A program made the position numbers and the translations under genes. 64,000 nt of DNA from Rhodosorus marinus (lineage: Eukaryota; Rhodophyta; Stylonematophyceae; Stylonematales; Stylonemataceae): the NCBI GenBank assembly GCA_029953675.1, contig JAMWBK010000005.1, positions 3,057,001 to 3,121,000 on the forward strand, written 5' to 3'. Positions 1 through 10,735 of the stretch are shown piece after piece. The notes under the pieces were generated by a model. It did not search any database. It was given only the letters and a program-made list of their open reading frames with translations, and was not told the origin of the DNA. Position 1 is the first letter of the stretch. The number at the start of each line of letters is the position of its first letter.

Positions 1-1630
1 ATTCTCAGTTATGCCTTCTTAAAGCTCGCTTCCATACCTGAATAAAGAGCTTCCCAAACACGACCAGTCCAACCCACAACGCCTGGAGGCCCTATACAGA
101 ATATCGTCTGATGAAGGATGTAGTTGTACTCCATTCGATTTTCGAGACGCTCGAGAATATGCTTTTCTGGATGTTTATAGTTTTTCTTGTCCGTCAAAGT
201 CTTTCTTATTCCTGGCTTTCTCATGTCAAAATCGAGCGTTCCCGCGAAGTAGATCTATGTTGATGAAGACGAGGAGAACTTGTCAGCTATTCAGAATAGG
301 ACAGAATTCTCGCTAAGGCCCGCAGAAGTTACCATGTACCTCCGCTTGGAGCTCTTGGGTACATCATAGTCTTCACCAAGGGACTTGTAATCTATATAAG
401 CGGGCATGACAATATCCTTTTTCAAGTCGAAGCAACCACTGTCGTCCCAGTCGCCGAATGCGCTCAATACTACCGACTGCTTGAGCACAGGTGGCTGACC
501 TGGTTGTGTTTTTGATGACGCGAGAGAGAGTGAGAGCAGGTTTAGGATCTTCGTGAGAGAACGCAACGTGGATGTTGGGCATTTCCAGAGACGATGTCCA
601 AGTCTGAAAAGACATATCTCCGTACCAACAATGAGTTGTTCCTTCAGCTTTTCCTCCATGGCGAAGCGCACACATCCGCCAAAGTCATGGCTAAACGGAA
701 CGACGAATCTTCCAGTCCAGTTCCTCCCGGGTGCGTGTCTATCCAGTAAATTCATCGTCTGATTGAAAAGCAAGCTGAGAACTGCCATCGTATCTGTTGC
801 TCTCTGGTCGATTGCGCCATAGCAACTAAATGAAAAGCACAAGTACTCCTTAATCAGCGGATGGTATCCAAGCCAAAGCTCTCCACTCCCATCCGTACAC
901 AATAGGGCCTCTTCAACCTACCCGGAAGAGTAGAAATAGCAATACTGAAAGTATGGAATGAAGATGAAGTCTGCCTCCATGGGATGAACGTCTGAGAACA
1001 CTTCTCTCATAAATAGTGACAATCTCTTATCCCAACATCCCAAGTTATTGTCGCACTCTTTACCGACTGTCAAGCAGTTCAGGGCATATCGATCGATCGG
1101 TGAGACCCAGATTTTCAGACCCCTTGCAATGTTCCTTGCTGCATCCAGCTCTTCTTTAGTGCCTGGTTTGAGGTAGTTTATCATGCAAAGTCAGTATGAT
1201 GGACACCTTAGCGTCGCTGAAAGAGGCTCGCACCCAATATCCTGCTCTTTCCGGGAATTATTTGATCAATGAGACGCGAGATGGACTGGTTTGCCATTCG
1301 CGTGGGTCTCATCCGGTATGTCAGCATCGCTTCTATATTCTCTGGTAGTAATTGTGGGCGTTCCCACTTCTTGCCTGCATCCGCTGCAGTAAACTTCTTT
1401 AGTCCCAAAACCCGAGCATTTACAAGCTCTGGTACATCCGGTGCTATATCCAATCCACCCTGTATCCGTGAGAGCGCTCTTCGAGCCGTTCTCGCAAGAG
1501 TCATGAAGAGGAGAGCGCCAAAGAGAACGCCAAGGAGGAGGACCGCAATGGCTCTCAACATTCCTGGAATCTTTCCACCATTAAACGCTCGACTCCTCTG
1601 GAGCGATTTCTTCCACTTACGTACTAACAT
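1..1630 (-). CDS. Exostosin-like glycosyltransferase (GT47-type), 3' end off the window
   Basis: Type II membrane protein expected in the Golgi, transferring a sugar to a polysaccharide or glycoprotein; donor and acceptor cannot be read from sequence. Model: ATG at 1630; exons 1630-1234, 1162-922, 885-333 and 254-38; the last exon ends in a consensus donor (CAG|GTATGG), so the gene continues past position 1. A short basic N terminus precedes one hydrophobic segment (AIAVLLLGVLFGALLFMTLA, about residues 26-45). Exostosin-family landmarks follow in order: EADFIFIPYFQ, SHDFGGC, DLKKDIVMPAYIDY, IYFAGTLDFDMRKPG and CIGPPGVVGWTGRVWEAL. The second intron is uncertain: the modelled one is 36 nt, but a donor in CA|GTATTG gives a 60-nt intron in the same phase. 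Family call is firm, exact exon edges are not. Confidence 0.8.
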
Positions 1631-2536
1631 CGCGAAACTCAAAAAGGAAAAGTTCCAAGGTGCACTTTTCCAAACGCAGCAAACTTGACACTCAAAAGAA
1701 ATCAGAAGAGCCTCATCCCACCTCAAAAATTCGTCACGACTAATTCTAAACTCCCCTACATTTGGATAGAAAACCCCCCACCAAACACTGAGTCGTATTG
1801 CCTTTTCACGAACCCCCGCTTCTAAACTCCATAAGCTTCTTCATCCTTCTCCTCCACATCCTCCACATGGCACCCACTACTCAATCTCATTGTTCTGCTT
1901 CTGCAAAGGTTTTTCCTTACTCTAAGGGTCTTCATTTGCATAAATAACAGTTCAGACGTCCGAAAACCCTGTTAACCTAAAGTTTACCATACAAACCACG
2001 AATCCCATTGTCTCCTTCCTCCTCCTCATCCCGAAATCTCCATCGAAGGCAACGGCGATGGCTACGGAATACTGAACTTTTATTCATTCGTTTGATAAAA
2101 AAACAAAGAATTGTAAGAATGGTACTAGGCACGCATCAGTTTTAGTACACGATAGTGCTCTATAGTATCCCATAGTACTCCAGTTCGAGTACGATAGGCA
2201 ATGGTTTGATGTCAATCATCATCGTCAGGTCAGAGCAGTCCCTTGAACCCAGACGCTGCTAGAAACAGACCCCGTAACTTGGATTTCGGTACTCGACGGC
2301 TTGTCACGGTGAACGCCGAGAATGGACATCGGCAACCTGTGGCGGGGTGGGAGGGGGTAAGAGACCGCTCTGCCTAGTGGACCGCTGGGTCCCTCTCCAC
2401 GCTAACCAGTGTCAGTTCTCAGTTGTTTTCTGTGGTCTATCCAGGCTGAATTGCTGATTCAGCGCCGTGATTTGCGTGTTACGAAAGCTGGGTCTAGTTT
2501 TTTAGTTTTTGGTCCCTCCTCGGTTTACTGGATGAG
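1631..2536. other. Intergenic, upstream of the exostosin-like gene
   Basis: No supported gene. Around 2130-2200 short GTAC/TAGTAC words recur, and a G-rich stretch lies near 2340-2360. Confidence 0.5.
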
Positions 2537-2937
2537 TTAGAAACGCCGGGTTTTGTGCTCTAGGGAATGTAGGGGACTTAGGCTTCTTCCAAGCCGTTTT
2601 TTCCTTTGTTCTGAGAGCCATCCAATCCGTTTCCCCACCGCAATGTCCGATTTCAAGGAAGCCGTCGCGCGATGCAGTCGTGTACGGTGCCGACGATGGT
2701 CGCTGGCCAGCTTCCGCAAGGCTGTCATAGTTTTACCCGTTAGTCTTCCATACACCTCAAAAGGCAACACGTGGAATAATCTGCGTCGGAGACGGCGTTC
2801 CTGTACTCCTTGATTTTTCCTCTAGGCGAAGCTCTCCCAGAACACGGGGAGAACGGCTTGGAAGCCTTAGTAGCTGTAGCTGTCCTTCTCAATAGGCTAG
2901 CTTCCCTCTCACTAAACTCATCAGTCCACCGTATCAA
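2537..2937 (-). pseudogene. Decayed retroelement fragment (possible reverse-transcriptase C-terminal region)
   Basis: Two overlapping minus-strand frames join into one plausible protein tail: a basic stretch (about 2937-2800) followed, after a frameshift near 2775, by LPFEVYGRLTGKTMTALRKL and another basic tail. The PF-x-E-x-x-G core followed by an A-L-R-K-L helix resembles the C-terminal region of some retroelement polyproteins, and a similar module is seen at 45.9-46.1 kb. No catalytic motif (such as YxDD) is visible, so the assignment is weak. It could also be chance open frames. Confidence 0.3.
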
Positions 2938-3257
2938 AACAGGTTATTCAGGGCCAAAATAACCCGTAGTGCGTCCAGCCGGGGCTGCTGACTATCCAGT
3001 AAATCAGAGGCGGGAGTCCTTTCCATTTTGGCACAACTCTCTCTCGACTTATCAAATATCAATAATTTATAATATTAATACTATATAAATATTCCTTAAT
3101 TCATATAGTATAACATTTAAACAATATATGTGATATATTCAATATACGGCAATAGAGATGTGACCCCTCGATCCATCTTATCCTTCGATACTGTATATAG
3201 CATAAAATTTGTTTGGAAATCATATAGTAGTATTGGGAGAATAGTTGTATGTACGGT

Positions 3258-4150
3258 TGTCATAGACCGTCCGAAAACGCATTTTCGTGAATTCAGTATT
3301 GAAAACTATTAGAAAATTCTTCTGTACGAATTATTGACCTAACCGGTCTGATTTCTGGTCCGATAAAACGATCGATATTCAATCAACATAAGTCTAGAAA
3401 TCAATATCTCTGTAATTACATATTGAATTATGATTATTTCTTAGCAGGTAACGCAATGCTGTATTGAATTAAGATTATTTCTGCTGCATTCATACAGGCT
3501 GTCCTCTAAAATCTAATAGTTTTTCAGAATGCTCAAAACAGACGGGGGAATGCCTATGCTGTAAACTACGAACCAAGCGGTCTTGGTCATCATCATCATC
3601 ATCATCATTCTAATCGGAGGCCATGGTCCCCGAATGAGGTGCTCCAGGAGGGGAGTAGAAAGCGCGCCCCCAAAACTAGGGTAGCACTACAACGCCAGAG
3701 AGTCAGACTCAAAGAAAAATACAGTCGGCAAAGAGCATCAGGGCGGTCACGAAAACACTCCCGCAATGAAGCACCCCCGGCGCTACTTAAGAACCCAAGG
3801 ATCTCAATGGCAAGTGGAACCAACCGATAAGCGAGCGCAGACTGCAAAACCTCAGCGCCGGTTAGCGCCTCCGTGTAGGCTTAACTCCGTATGCCTTAGT
3901 CAATGTCCCCAAAGAAGAAGATTGATTCTCAGTCAATCAATATTTGTCGTTGATTGACGACAGTGTCGGACGCCAATCGGTCATTATCGGACAATTACCA
4001 TTATTTATTTTAAATTCAGGTCCAATAACCTTCTATCGAACACGAGTCAGAAATAAACTATTAAATTATTACCTAATTTCAGGTCTGATAAGCTTTTATC
4101 GTACAGTCTGATATTTATCGGACAATATTTTCTACCAGACGGAAATGACA
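3258..4150 (-). mobile_element. TIR element, 893 bp, non-autonomous DNA transposon-like
   Basis: The left end begins TGTCATAGACCGTCCGA and the right end, read in reverse, begins TGTCATTTCCGTCTGG and continues to TTGTCCGATAAAT, so the ends are imperfect inverted repeats. The right ~250 bp, read on the minus strand, aligns by eye with 55222-55460: shared blocks include ATGACCGA-x-TG-x-CGTCCGA, CATCAATCAACGACAA and a TTCTTCTT block in the same order. The centre (3600-3900) is more GC-rich and may be a nested insertion. No transposase frame and no convincing target-site duplication were seen. Confidence 0.6.
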
Positions 4151-4349
4151 GCCTTAGTTCTTTTTTCAGATGATAGCGTATATAGTGTGAGTATTGGGGG
4201 TATTCGGCTAAGCGGGAAGGTGATGAAAAGAGGGTTTGGGGGTGTTTCGGATCGGAATGGGAGAATTTGGTACGGAAAGAGACGTTTTTGGGTGTGTGTG
4301 TTTTTTGCGTGGTATAGGCTTTAGTGTGTAGATATTAAGTGTTCTAAGT

Positions 4350-5387
4350 ATGGTGAAGAAAGCAGCTGAACACGATGGGTTGACCCCCGAGGAGAGGGAG
4401 TTGATGGAGGAGGCGAAGCGGTTGAAGGAAAAGGGGGTGGGGCATTTGAGGAGAACTGAGAGTTCTAGGACGAATCGTGTGGTTCCGAGTGCGCTAAGAC
4501 ATTCTCATGGATGTGATATTGTGAAGAAGAATACGCCGAAGAAGTTGAAGTATCTGGTTTGTTTCCCGGGTGCGGTTTCGTTGCCGCAGGAGGGAAAAAT
4601 CGGAGAAATTCAGGGGCTTCACACGCCGCTGCCGTCTTTGGCGATTGAGTATAAGACTTTTAAGGTCATTCTACGCGGGACCTTTGTACAGCCGAAGAAC
4701 GCAGTCTTCACAATGAAAGGTGCAAGCGCCCTGAAGGGCTCGGTACTCATAAGAGACGTCTTTCAAGCACTTCTCGTCTTCTCTGAGTGGGAAATCGAAG
4801 GAAAGGAAGGCTTCGAGTCCAGCGCAGGCGAACACTTGCTATGGAAGTCTCCCGAACAGAAGGAAGATCCCGTTGAGGATACCGAGGCGAAGGAAGAAGT
4901 CAAAGATATCGTCGACGTTGACGTCGATATCCAGCGATCGAATGTCGAACAAACATCTCGACCGGCACCAGCATCGGTAAGCGTTCCAACCCATGGATAT
5001 ATCTTATACAGAGAAACAAGCGTACTCGGATGTACTCACTTGCTTGTATGCCATGCTTCTCGCAGCCTATGATCGTTGACGGGATGACCCAAGACACCCA
5101 GGCGACGGTATTAATGTCATAGAATGCTCGATCTTCCCTAGGCACTGCAGTCTGCTAATCAGGTCTTGTGTACGCTTGTCCTTGTCTTCCAGGTCGTTTC
5201 TCCCGAGAGGGCAACGGCAGAGGTGCCAGTTCGAAGCAGCAGAAGACAGAGCTCAAGAGATGCGACGGAGAGAATGCGAGCAGGTGAAAAAAAGCATACG
5301 CCGGACGGGTCGGAGGATGAGGACTTGGAAGAGGAAATGGACGAAGAAGAAGACGATGACGATGACGACGAAGACGTTGAATACTAA
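4350..5387 (+). CDS. RHL1: RHL1-like DNA topoisomerase VI complex subunit
   Basis: Homologue of plant ROOT HAIRLESS 1, a nuclear protein that works with topoisomerase VI (SPO11-3/TOP6B, BIN4) in decatenation during endoreduplication. Exons 4350-4976 and 5193-5387 are joined in frame (TCG|GTAAGC ... TTCCAG|GTC) to give 273 residues. A Lys/Glu-rich N terminus is followed by the family's conserved core at about residues 70-150: YLVCFPGAVSLPQEGKIGE, then FKVILRGTFVQPKNAVFTMK and a VFSEWEIEGKEG stretch, matching the plant pattern of sheet-forming FPG, KIGEL and G-T-x-x-x-P-K-N motifs. The C terminus is acidic and ends in a run of Asp/Glu. It faces the acyl carrier protein gene. In a presumably unicellular alga the role is probably chromosome decatenation rather than hair development. 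Confidence 0.8.
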
Positions 5388-5446
5388 GATTTTTTTAAAG
5401 GGAGAGACGATCAACTAAGATTTTTTTAAAGGAGAGAGACGATCAA
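5384..5446. repeat. 31-bp tandem duplication spanning the RHL1 stop codon
   Basis: The unit beginning CTAAGATTTTTTTAAAGG and ending GACGATCAA is present twice head to tail (5384-5414 and 5415-5446) with one or two differences. The first copy contains the TAA stop (5385-5387) of the RHL1-like gene, so the duplication starts at the coding end and lies in the 3' UTR. Confidence 0.85.
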
Positions 5447-5873
5447 CTGGATTGTCGTATATAGAATGCTCTCATTGAATGAGGCTTGTGGCAGAGAACT
5501 GTTGAATGGATCGATGAAGGGGATCGAGGCCTGAGCCTGAACGACGAAGACTACATCCGTATTACTTACAGAGAAACACTCCATGGCTCGCGTGAAATGC
5601 GTTTGAAATTCAGCAATCGGACAAACAGAGAGAGGAGCTCTTGTCTTTCGCAGCGGCCATCTCGGTTGTTCTTGACAGCAAAGTATGTTTAGTCTGGCAT
5701 CAGCGTTGCTAATCAACAAACTGGGATTTGCAAAACCCCTCAACTAGGCGCAGAGAGGAGTCAAGGAAACGGAAATTGTAGAATCTAAGACTAGCTATAC
5801 GTCAGCTGGTAAATCAAGAATTGTATCTATTTATGTTTCTACATTTTCGTTTGAAGTCTTACGTGGAGATCGC
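5447..5873. other. Intergenic between convergent RHL1-like and ACP genes
   Basis: 3' regions of two facing genes; no further feature recognised. Confidence 0.5.
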
Positions 5874-6390
5874 TCAGCTTTTCGCCGCGCCCTTCTCCTT
5901 GGCGTCGGGGCTCTTATGGATGTATTCTATCGTTTCCTTAACTGTCTTTAGCTTATCTGCATCCTCATCTGACATTACCAAATCGAACTCTTCCTCGACT
6001 GCCATGAGTAGCTCCACGGTGTCGAGACTGTCCAGCTTCAGATCGTTTGCAAAGTGCGATTCCACCGTGAGCTTATCATCATCAATCTAGGAGGGTCCAA
6101 AATCAGAAGGATAAACGTTTTGAGTTGTGCTAACTCGCACATTCCAATCCCCACCGCGCTCAAAAGAAATTGTGACTCACGCTTTCAAAGTTCCTCATCA
6201 CGTTCATGACTCTCTCCTCAACCTCAGCCACTTCCAACGACCAGATCCTACTACTATGAAACGCTCTCAATAACATGCCCTTCTCAAATCTCTCCTTATC
6301 CACTATGCCCATCGAACCCAACCTTCCACAACCGACCCGCGACATCATCGCGCGAGCCGGCATTCCTCTCGACAAAGCAACTCTTATCAT
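5874..6390 (-). CDS. Acyl carrier protein, mitochondrial type
   Basis: Carries acyl chains on a 4'-phosphopantetheine arm for mitochondrial type II fatty acid and lipoate synthesis, and is also a subunit of respiratory complex I in many eukaryotes. Exons 6390-6181 and 6086-5874 (94-nt GT-AG intron) give 140 residues. The carrier domain occupies the C-terminal half; the phosphopantetheine serine lies in KLDSLDTVELLMAVEEEFD, with the usual acidic helix II after it. The N terminus (MIRVALSRGMPARAM...) is rich in Arg and Ser and lacks acids for its first ~20 residues, like a mitochondrial presequence. Plastid location cannot be fully excluded; red algal plastid ACP is usually plastid-encoded, which favours the mitochondrion. 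Confidence 0.88.
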
Positions 6391-6610
6391 CCCGCTCGTC
6401 ACTCGCTTCCTTCTCCAACAACAACAGAAACGCTGTTGATAGGTTTCTTCAAATAAGTAATCTAAAAAGATCACTATCAATCTGTCAATCTCATTCAAAA
6501 GCAAAGACGACTAGTAGTCACCTCCACCTTCCGCCTTCCGCCTTCCGCCCACAGAGCCTATCCTTTCAACCCAATGCGCTCTTCCACATCGATGGCGACC
6601 TTTTTTTCTT

Positions 6611-6845
6611 TGTCATATTTTGTCCGATAAATTCTTAGTACAAGCTTTAGTACATATCTTAGTACGTATCATATCCAATAAAAGAAGACAATTCGACAAG
6701 TATGAACGAAAATCTTTGAACAAATTTGTCCGATAAACGTGCTAAATAGGACAGGTATTTTAAAATATTTTCGCTCAAGAGCTAAGATATTTTCTTCTTT
6801 TATTCAATAATATGTGCACTTGCTATTTATCGGACATTTATGACA
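6611..6845. mobile_element. MITE-like TIR element, 235 bp
   Basis: Starts TGTCATATTTTGTCCGATAA and ends with the inverted form (ATTTATCGGACATTTATGACA-like). AT-rich interior with repeated TTAGTAC words. It resembles the element at 10509-10735 in reverse orientation: a GTCTTCTT block, GATATG/CATATG, GTACTA words and TTTATCGGACA occur in the same order. No coding capacity. A target-site duplication is not clear. Confidence 0.65.
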
Positions 6846-7560
6846 CCTTCACTCCTTCGATGACTCCGTCGGTTTCCCATCGGCTCTCGAAAGGACGAGA
6901 TGATAGCGGCGACCTCTGTGTCCTGCGCAGTCCTGCTCTGATCTCGTCGGTATGCTCGAGCTATTCTGTTACTAGGGCGTGTGAGAATGGGACTCCAAGT
7001 TTTGGAGAGTGCCCCGTTCCGTTCGCAACGCTTTGATCTCGATTGGCACTCACGCCGGTCACTGCATCGGATAGATGGTCCGTTGTCCCGTGCGGGAATG
7101 GCCTGATCTCGTCCTTCTGTCCGCCTTGTTATGATGCTGGAGCTGTGTGAGGATGCGACCGACAAGGGCTTTGGTAGTGCTCTGTTCCGTTCGCAATGCT
7201 TTCTTCTCCATTGGCTCCCCAACGGCTGTAGCCACACAAATGCGGCGGATCAGAGTCTGGTTCTGGGTTTGCTCTGCTCTCGTCCGCATGTCCCACGTAT
7301 TGTGTGTGATGCTGGAGCGTGTGAAGGCTTGTTCAGTGGTCTATTCCATTCGTAGCTTGAGCAGTTCTCTCAGCTTCCACCACCCGCTTTCTCCTCGATT
7401 GGTCCTGGCGGCTGTCATCCCAAAGGTGCCAAGGTTCATCGTCCGATGTGGGTCCGGTCGGATCTTGTCATTATGTCCACGCTCTTATGATACTGGAACG
7501 TTTCGGCGTTGGACTGCAGCCAAGACTCCGAGGTTTCCTGTCATTCGCGAATGTGAGTAC
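6846..7560. repeat. Degenerate minisatellite, period about 160-170 bp, about four copies
   Basis: Related blocks recur: CTGATCTCGTC at about 6935 and 7101, CTGCTCTCGTC near 7272 and GGATCTTGTC near 7460, each followed by ATG-x-TGGAGC-x-x-TGTGA-like sequence. A second block, GTTCCGTTCGCAACGC at 7016, recurs as GTTCCGTTCGCAATGC at 7184 and ATTCCATTCGTAGC at 7343. The open frames in this stretch contain repeated peptide segments only because of the DNA repeat. I do not consider them genes. Confidence 0.6.
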
Positions 7561-8399
7561 CTATGTAGAGGCTACGCGAGTCGCTCTCGACGTGGTAGGG
7601 GCAACACCTTCTACATGCTCACGTGAAGCACCAACTTCGGCACCCCCATCTGCGGCACGGGAGCCTGCTCCGGCACCGCGACACTAACCGGCAGGTCGAA
7701 ATCTGGACGGTCTGGCTGCACTCAATCAAGGCGATCGCCTCCTCGGACCAGCGGCTCCCAGCAAAGTGCCGAGCAGTTGAGGACAGGAAGACGACTTTTA
7801 TCATCTGTACTACGACTTTCCTACCTGGGCAACGAGCTGTTTTTGAATGTGATGAAGCTGGTCTGTGCTGGATAAGGGCGATGAAGGTTTTAGAATACGT
7901 GCGTTGGGACGGGGGGTGAAGGGGGTTGCTCTGACTCCTCCCTGCCCTCTCACCCTGCCTTAGTTCGTTGATTTCGAGTCGAGAGCGCGGTTCGGCTGCT
8001 TGAATCATGCGCGGCCACGAGGAGGTTGTGTATCAAGAGGCCCTTGTGAATGTGATTATCCTGCAATCGAAACGTTTGTTCATGGAAAACAATCCTGATA
8101 GGAAGAAGACTAGGCTTAACATCGAGAGAACGGGTCTAAACTACGGATGTGTTAGATGGCCACAGCATAAAACTCAGCGAAGAGAGGAAACAGGAGTGAC
8201 CCTCATCGGGATCGCGAAAGCAGTCCAGAAGACACCAATGACGAGCGGGCCAAAGGTTGTAACGTAGCCGATTGAAAAGCTTCAGCGATCACTGTTTCAA
8301 CCCCTGGAACTGACTCCAAACGCAGCGATCATCCAACTAGCGTGACTCCAAGGTGATGCCCTCGCCATGTTATCATCATCCGCAGTAGGTTGTACAACC
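7561..8399. other. Gene-poor stretch, no recognised feature
   Basis: GC-richer than its surroundings with several short open frames on both strands, none with recognisable motifs, a credible start or splice partners. A G-run lies near 7908-7925. Confidence 0.4.
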
Positions 8400-8900
8400 A
8401 GAACCCATGTCGACTTTGCTGCAACGTGACGCATGCACCGCATCAGCGTTCGCGAGGTTCCAGTTGGCCAAAAAGGACTGGACTTGTAATCGTACACACG
8501 ACAGCTCCTCGCTCTTCCACTGAATTCACCAGTCAAGCGTATTTTGCTTAAGCGCTGTCCATGCACAACACGATCTTTTGTTGATGCCATGTTTTGGAGT
8601 GTAATGACAATCGCGTGGTTTCAAACTGGAGCCCGTCTTTGTACCTCAATTGCAAAACGTCCACGCGTAATGGACGTCTCTCTCTGGACCCACAACAGAG
8701 CTCCTTGATTATCCACATACACAGTGAGCTTTGTTTTATGAGGGTGGACGCCCGGACAGATGTTACGAATGAAGATAAAGTCGCGGACCCATGTGATGTC
8801 TTATACAACATCATAGAATGCTAGCAACTCCGCCTCACAGGCTGATGTTCCAACCGGTCCTTGTCTTACGGACCTCCACTAGATTGGGGTGAAATCAAAA
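8400..8900 (-). pseudogene. Broken Ty1/copia retrotransposon: RNase H remnant
   Basis: Read on the minus strand from about 8852, one frame gives SACEAELLAFYDVV, then a stop, then DITWVRDFIFIRNICPG and TVYVDNQGALLWVQRE (DNQGAL at about 8718-8698). This is the order of the copia RNase H: S-x-x-EAE-x-x-A, a W-x-R helix, then the DNQGA metal-binding segment. The helix expected next continues only after a frameshift. There is an internal stop and no integrase, reverse transcriptase or LTR nearby, so this is a dead fragment. Confidence 0.65.
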
Positions 8901-10508
8901 GTGAGAATGGTTCCACATCGGCTCTCACCATAGGTATTCTCTTCCCAATCAGTGCCCTTGCACGTTCAGCTTCAGCTTCACCATCAAAACATTAAACCTC
9001 GTTTTCGAGTATCCAAGGAGCGCTTTGCCTCCAGTCAATCAATCAATCAATTTCTTCAGAGCCTATCTTTTGGAATTCTGGCTCCGACATTGAATAGTGA
9101 TCATTTCTGGGTTTGACAAACTGTCACTCTCGATTTAATGGTTTTTATATATTCATATGAACGTGTCAGCAACCGTCGATTAGCGACAAGTGGACTCGGT
9201 ATAGTATTCTCAAGTCTGAATAGTGATGGAGGGAAAAGAGTAGAAGAATAGGGTGTTAGAGATGGTGATTTGCAGTATAGGCAAAAGTTGAAATTCTTGA
9301 GACTGGTGAGTTCTCAAGTGTAGATTGTATCTATGGGTATTTTTGTGAGCTTCACGAAAGCGGAATTGGGTGGGTGTGTCTAGTTCGAAAATCGCCGGGA
9401 GAAAGAGCTCTAGCCCTCTTTCTCCCGACGATTTTTGAACGCAAAGTTTCATCAGATATTGCCTGATAGGATTGCGTTGAGCAAGAGCTTCTTATACACT
9501 TAGGCTGTATTTCTTATAGCTTCGGTTTTAAATTAACGTCGCATCAAATTATCGCGTTTTACATTATATAGACCTCCAATTCTGTGACTGAATCATCAAT
9601 CATTTTAGCAATCATTTTAGCCACCATTTCCTCAATCAGTTCATCAATCGTTTCATCAATCGTAGTTTGATTGAGGACTTGCCCGCTCCCCTTCCACAGT
9701 ATCATATCTTCATGCGCACATTGATGAGCACTCTCCTGATTGAAAGTACTGTGCTTTGCTAATGTTTGCATGGAAGGGGCAAAAGCGGCTATGAGGGTTC
9801 CGCGGTGCCCTTTGGATGGCGCCACTCCCCCTCTGACGCTGTTCTTAATTTTTTTTTTGCGGGAAAAAAGTAAGGCATGTAGAGTGTTGTGAGTTGTTGG
9901 CTGGGGAGATTCTTTATGTTTTGAGGACGAGGGGCGAGTGGGCTTTTGGACGCCATTGCATAGGACGACGCGTCCGAAGGCGAGCGCGGGTTGATTCTTG
10001 AGCCACTAGTGGGTGTTCGAGGGAAAGTGGGTTGCACAGTTTTGAAGGAAATCTACTGGAAAGAAATTTTTTCCCGTAAACGCACAGCTGCAATAGGTAT
10101 TGCCACGCTATTTGCTAAGCGACAAAATAGCCCCATGGTTGTCCACGTGTTGAAACCTCAGACAGTGCTACCTGAGAACCGCCAACCGAGTTCCCTAGCC
10201 CAGAAAATGTGGGCAAAAGTAATGCAGCTTCAGTGACTGATCTTAAACCGAACTCACTGTGCAAATTCCTCAATTTTTTTTGAAGTTCTACGCAGGGCTG
10301 GTATCTCATTTATTCGGTGAAGTCACCGAATCAAATGAATGACGTCGTTTAGTCGGGCTTCAAATATAGCCTATTCTTTACAGTCTACCAGTTCCGCAAA
10401 CCCCATCCATATTTATATAGTGTATTCCTTACATTTTTGGAAGTTCCAAGGGACCTAGAGTCACTGCCAGAGATCATCGGGCTGGGCTTGGGCTGTCAAC
10501 AACAAGGT
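8901..10508. other. Intergenic with simple repeats
   Basis: No gene supported. (CAAT)n lies near 9036-9052. At about 9590-9670 a 12-15-bp unit (TCATCAATC, AGCAATCATTTT variants) repeats imperfectly and makes a pseudo-repetitive peptide frame on the minus strand. Confidence 0.45.
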
Positions 10509-10735
10509 TGTCATAAAATGTCTGATGCGAACTGAATTTCATACAATATTTAATTCACGAATAAAAACAGATCTCCGTGAATGAGAATATTTCAAAAAAC
10601 CTGTCTTGTAACGGTGTTTATCGGACAGACTTTTTAAAAAAATTTGTAGTCCATATATGACAGTCTTCTTCGTTTATTCCATATATGCTGTACTAGTATG
10701 TGTACTAAGCATTTTTGTCGGACAATAAAATGACA
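10509..10735. mobile_element. MITE-like TIR element, 227 bp
   Basis: Starts TGTCATAAAATGTCTGAT and ends TTGTCGGACAATAAAATGACA, an imperfect inverted repeat of the start. Its right half matches the reverse complement of 6611-6845 (GTCTTCTT, ATATG, TGTACTAAG, TCGGACA blocks in order). No coding capacity. Confidence 0.6.

Noticed and set aside
6827-7237. 136-codon minus-strand frame with internal peptide repeats
   Set aside because: The peptide repeats come from the DNA minisatellite; frames do not persist across units.
9559-9825. Acidic repetitive frame (TIDETIDELIEEM)
   Set aside because: Product of a short imperfect DNA repeat; no start context or partners.
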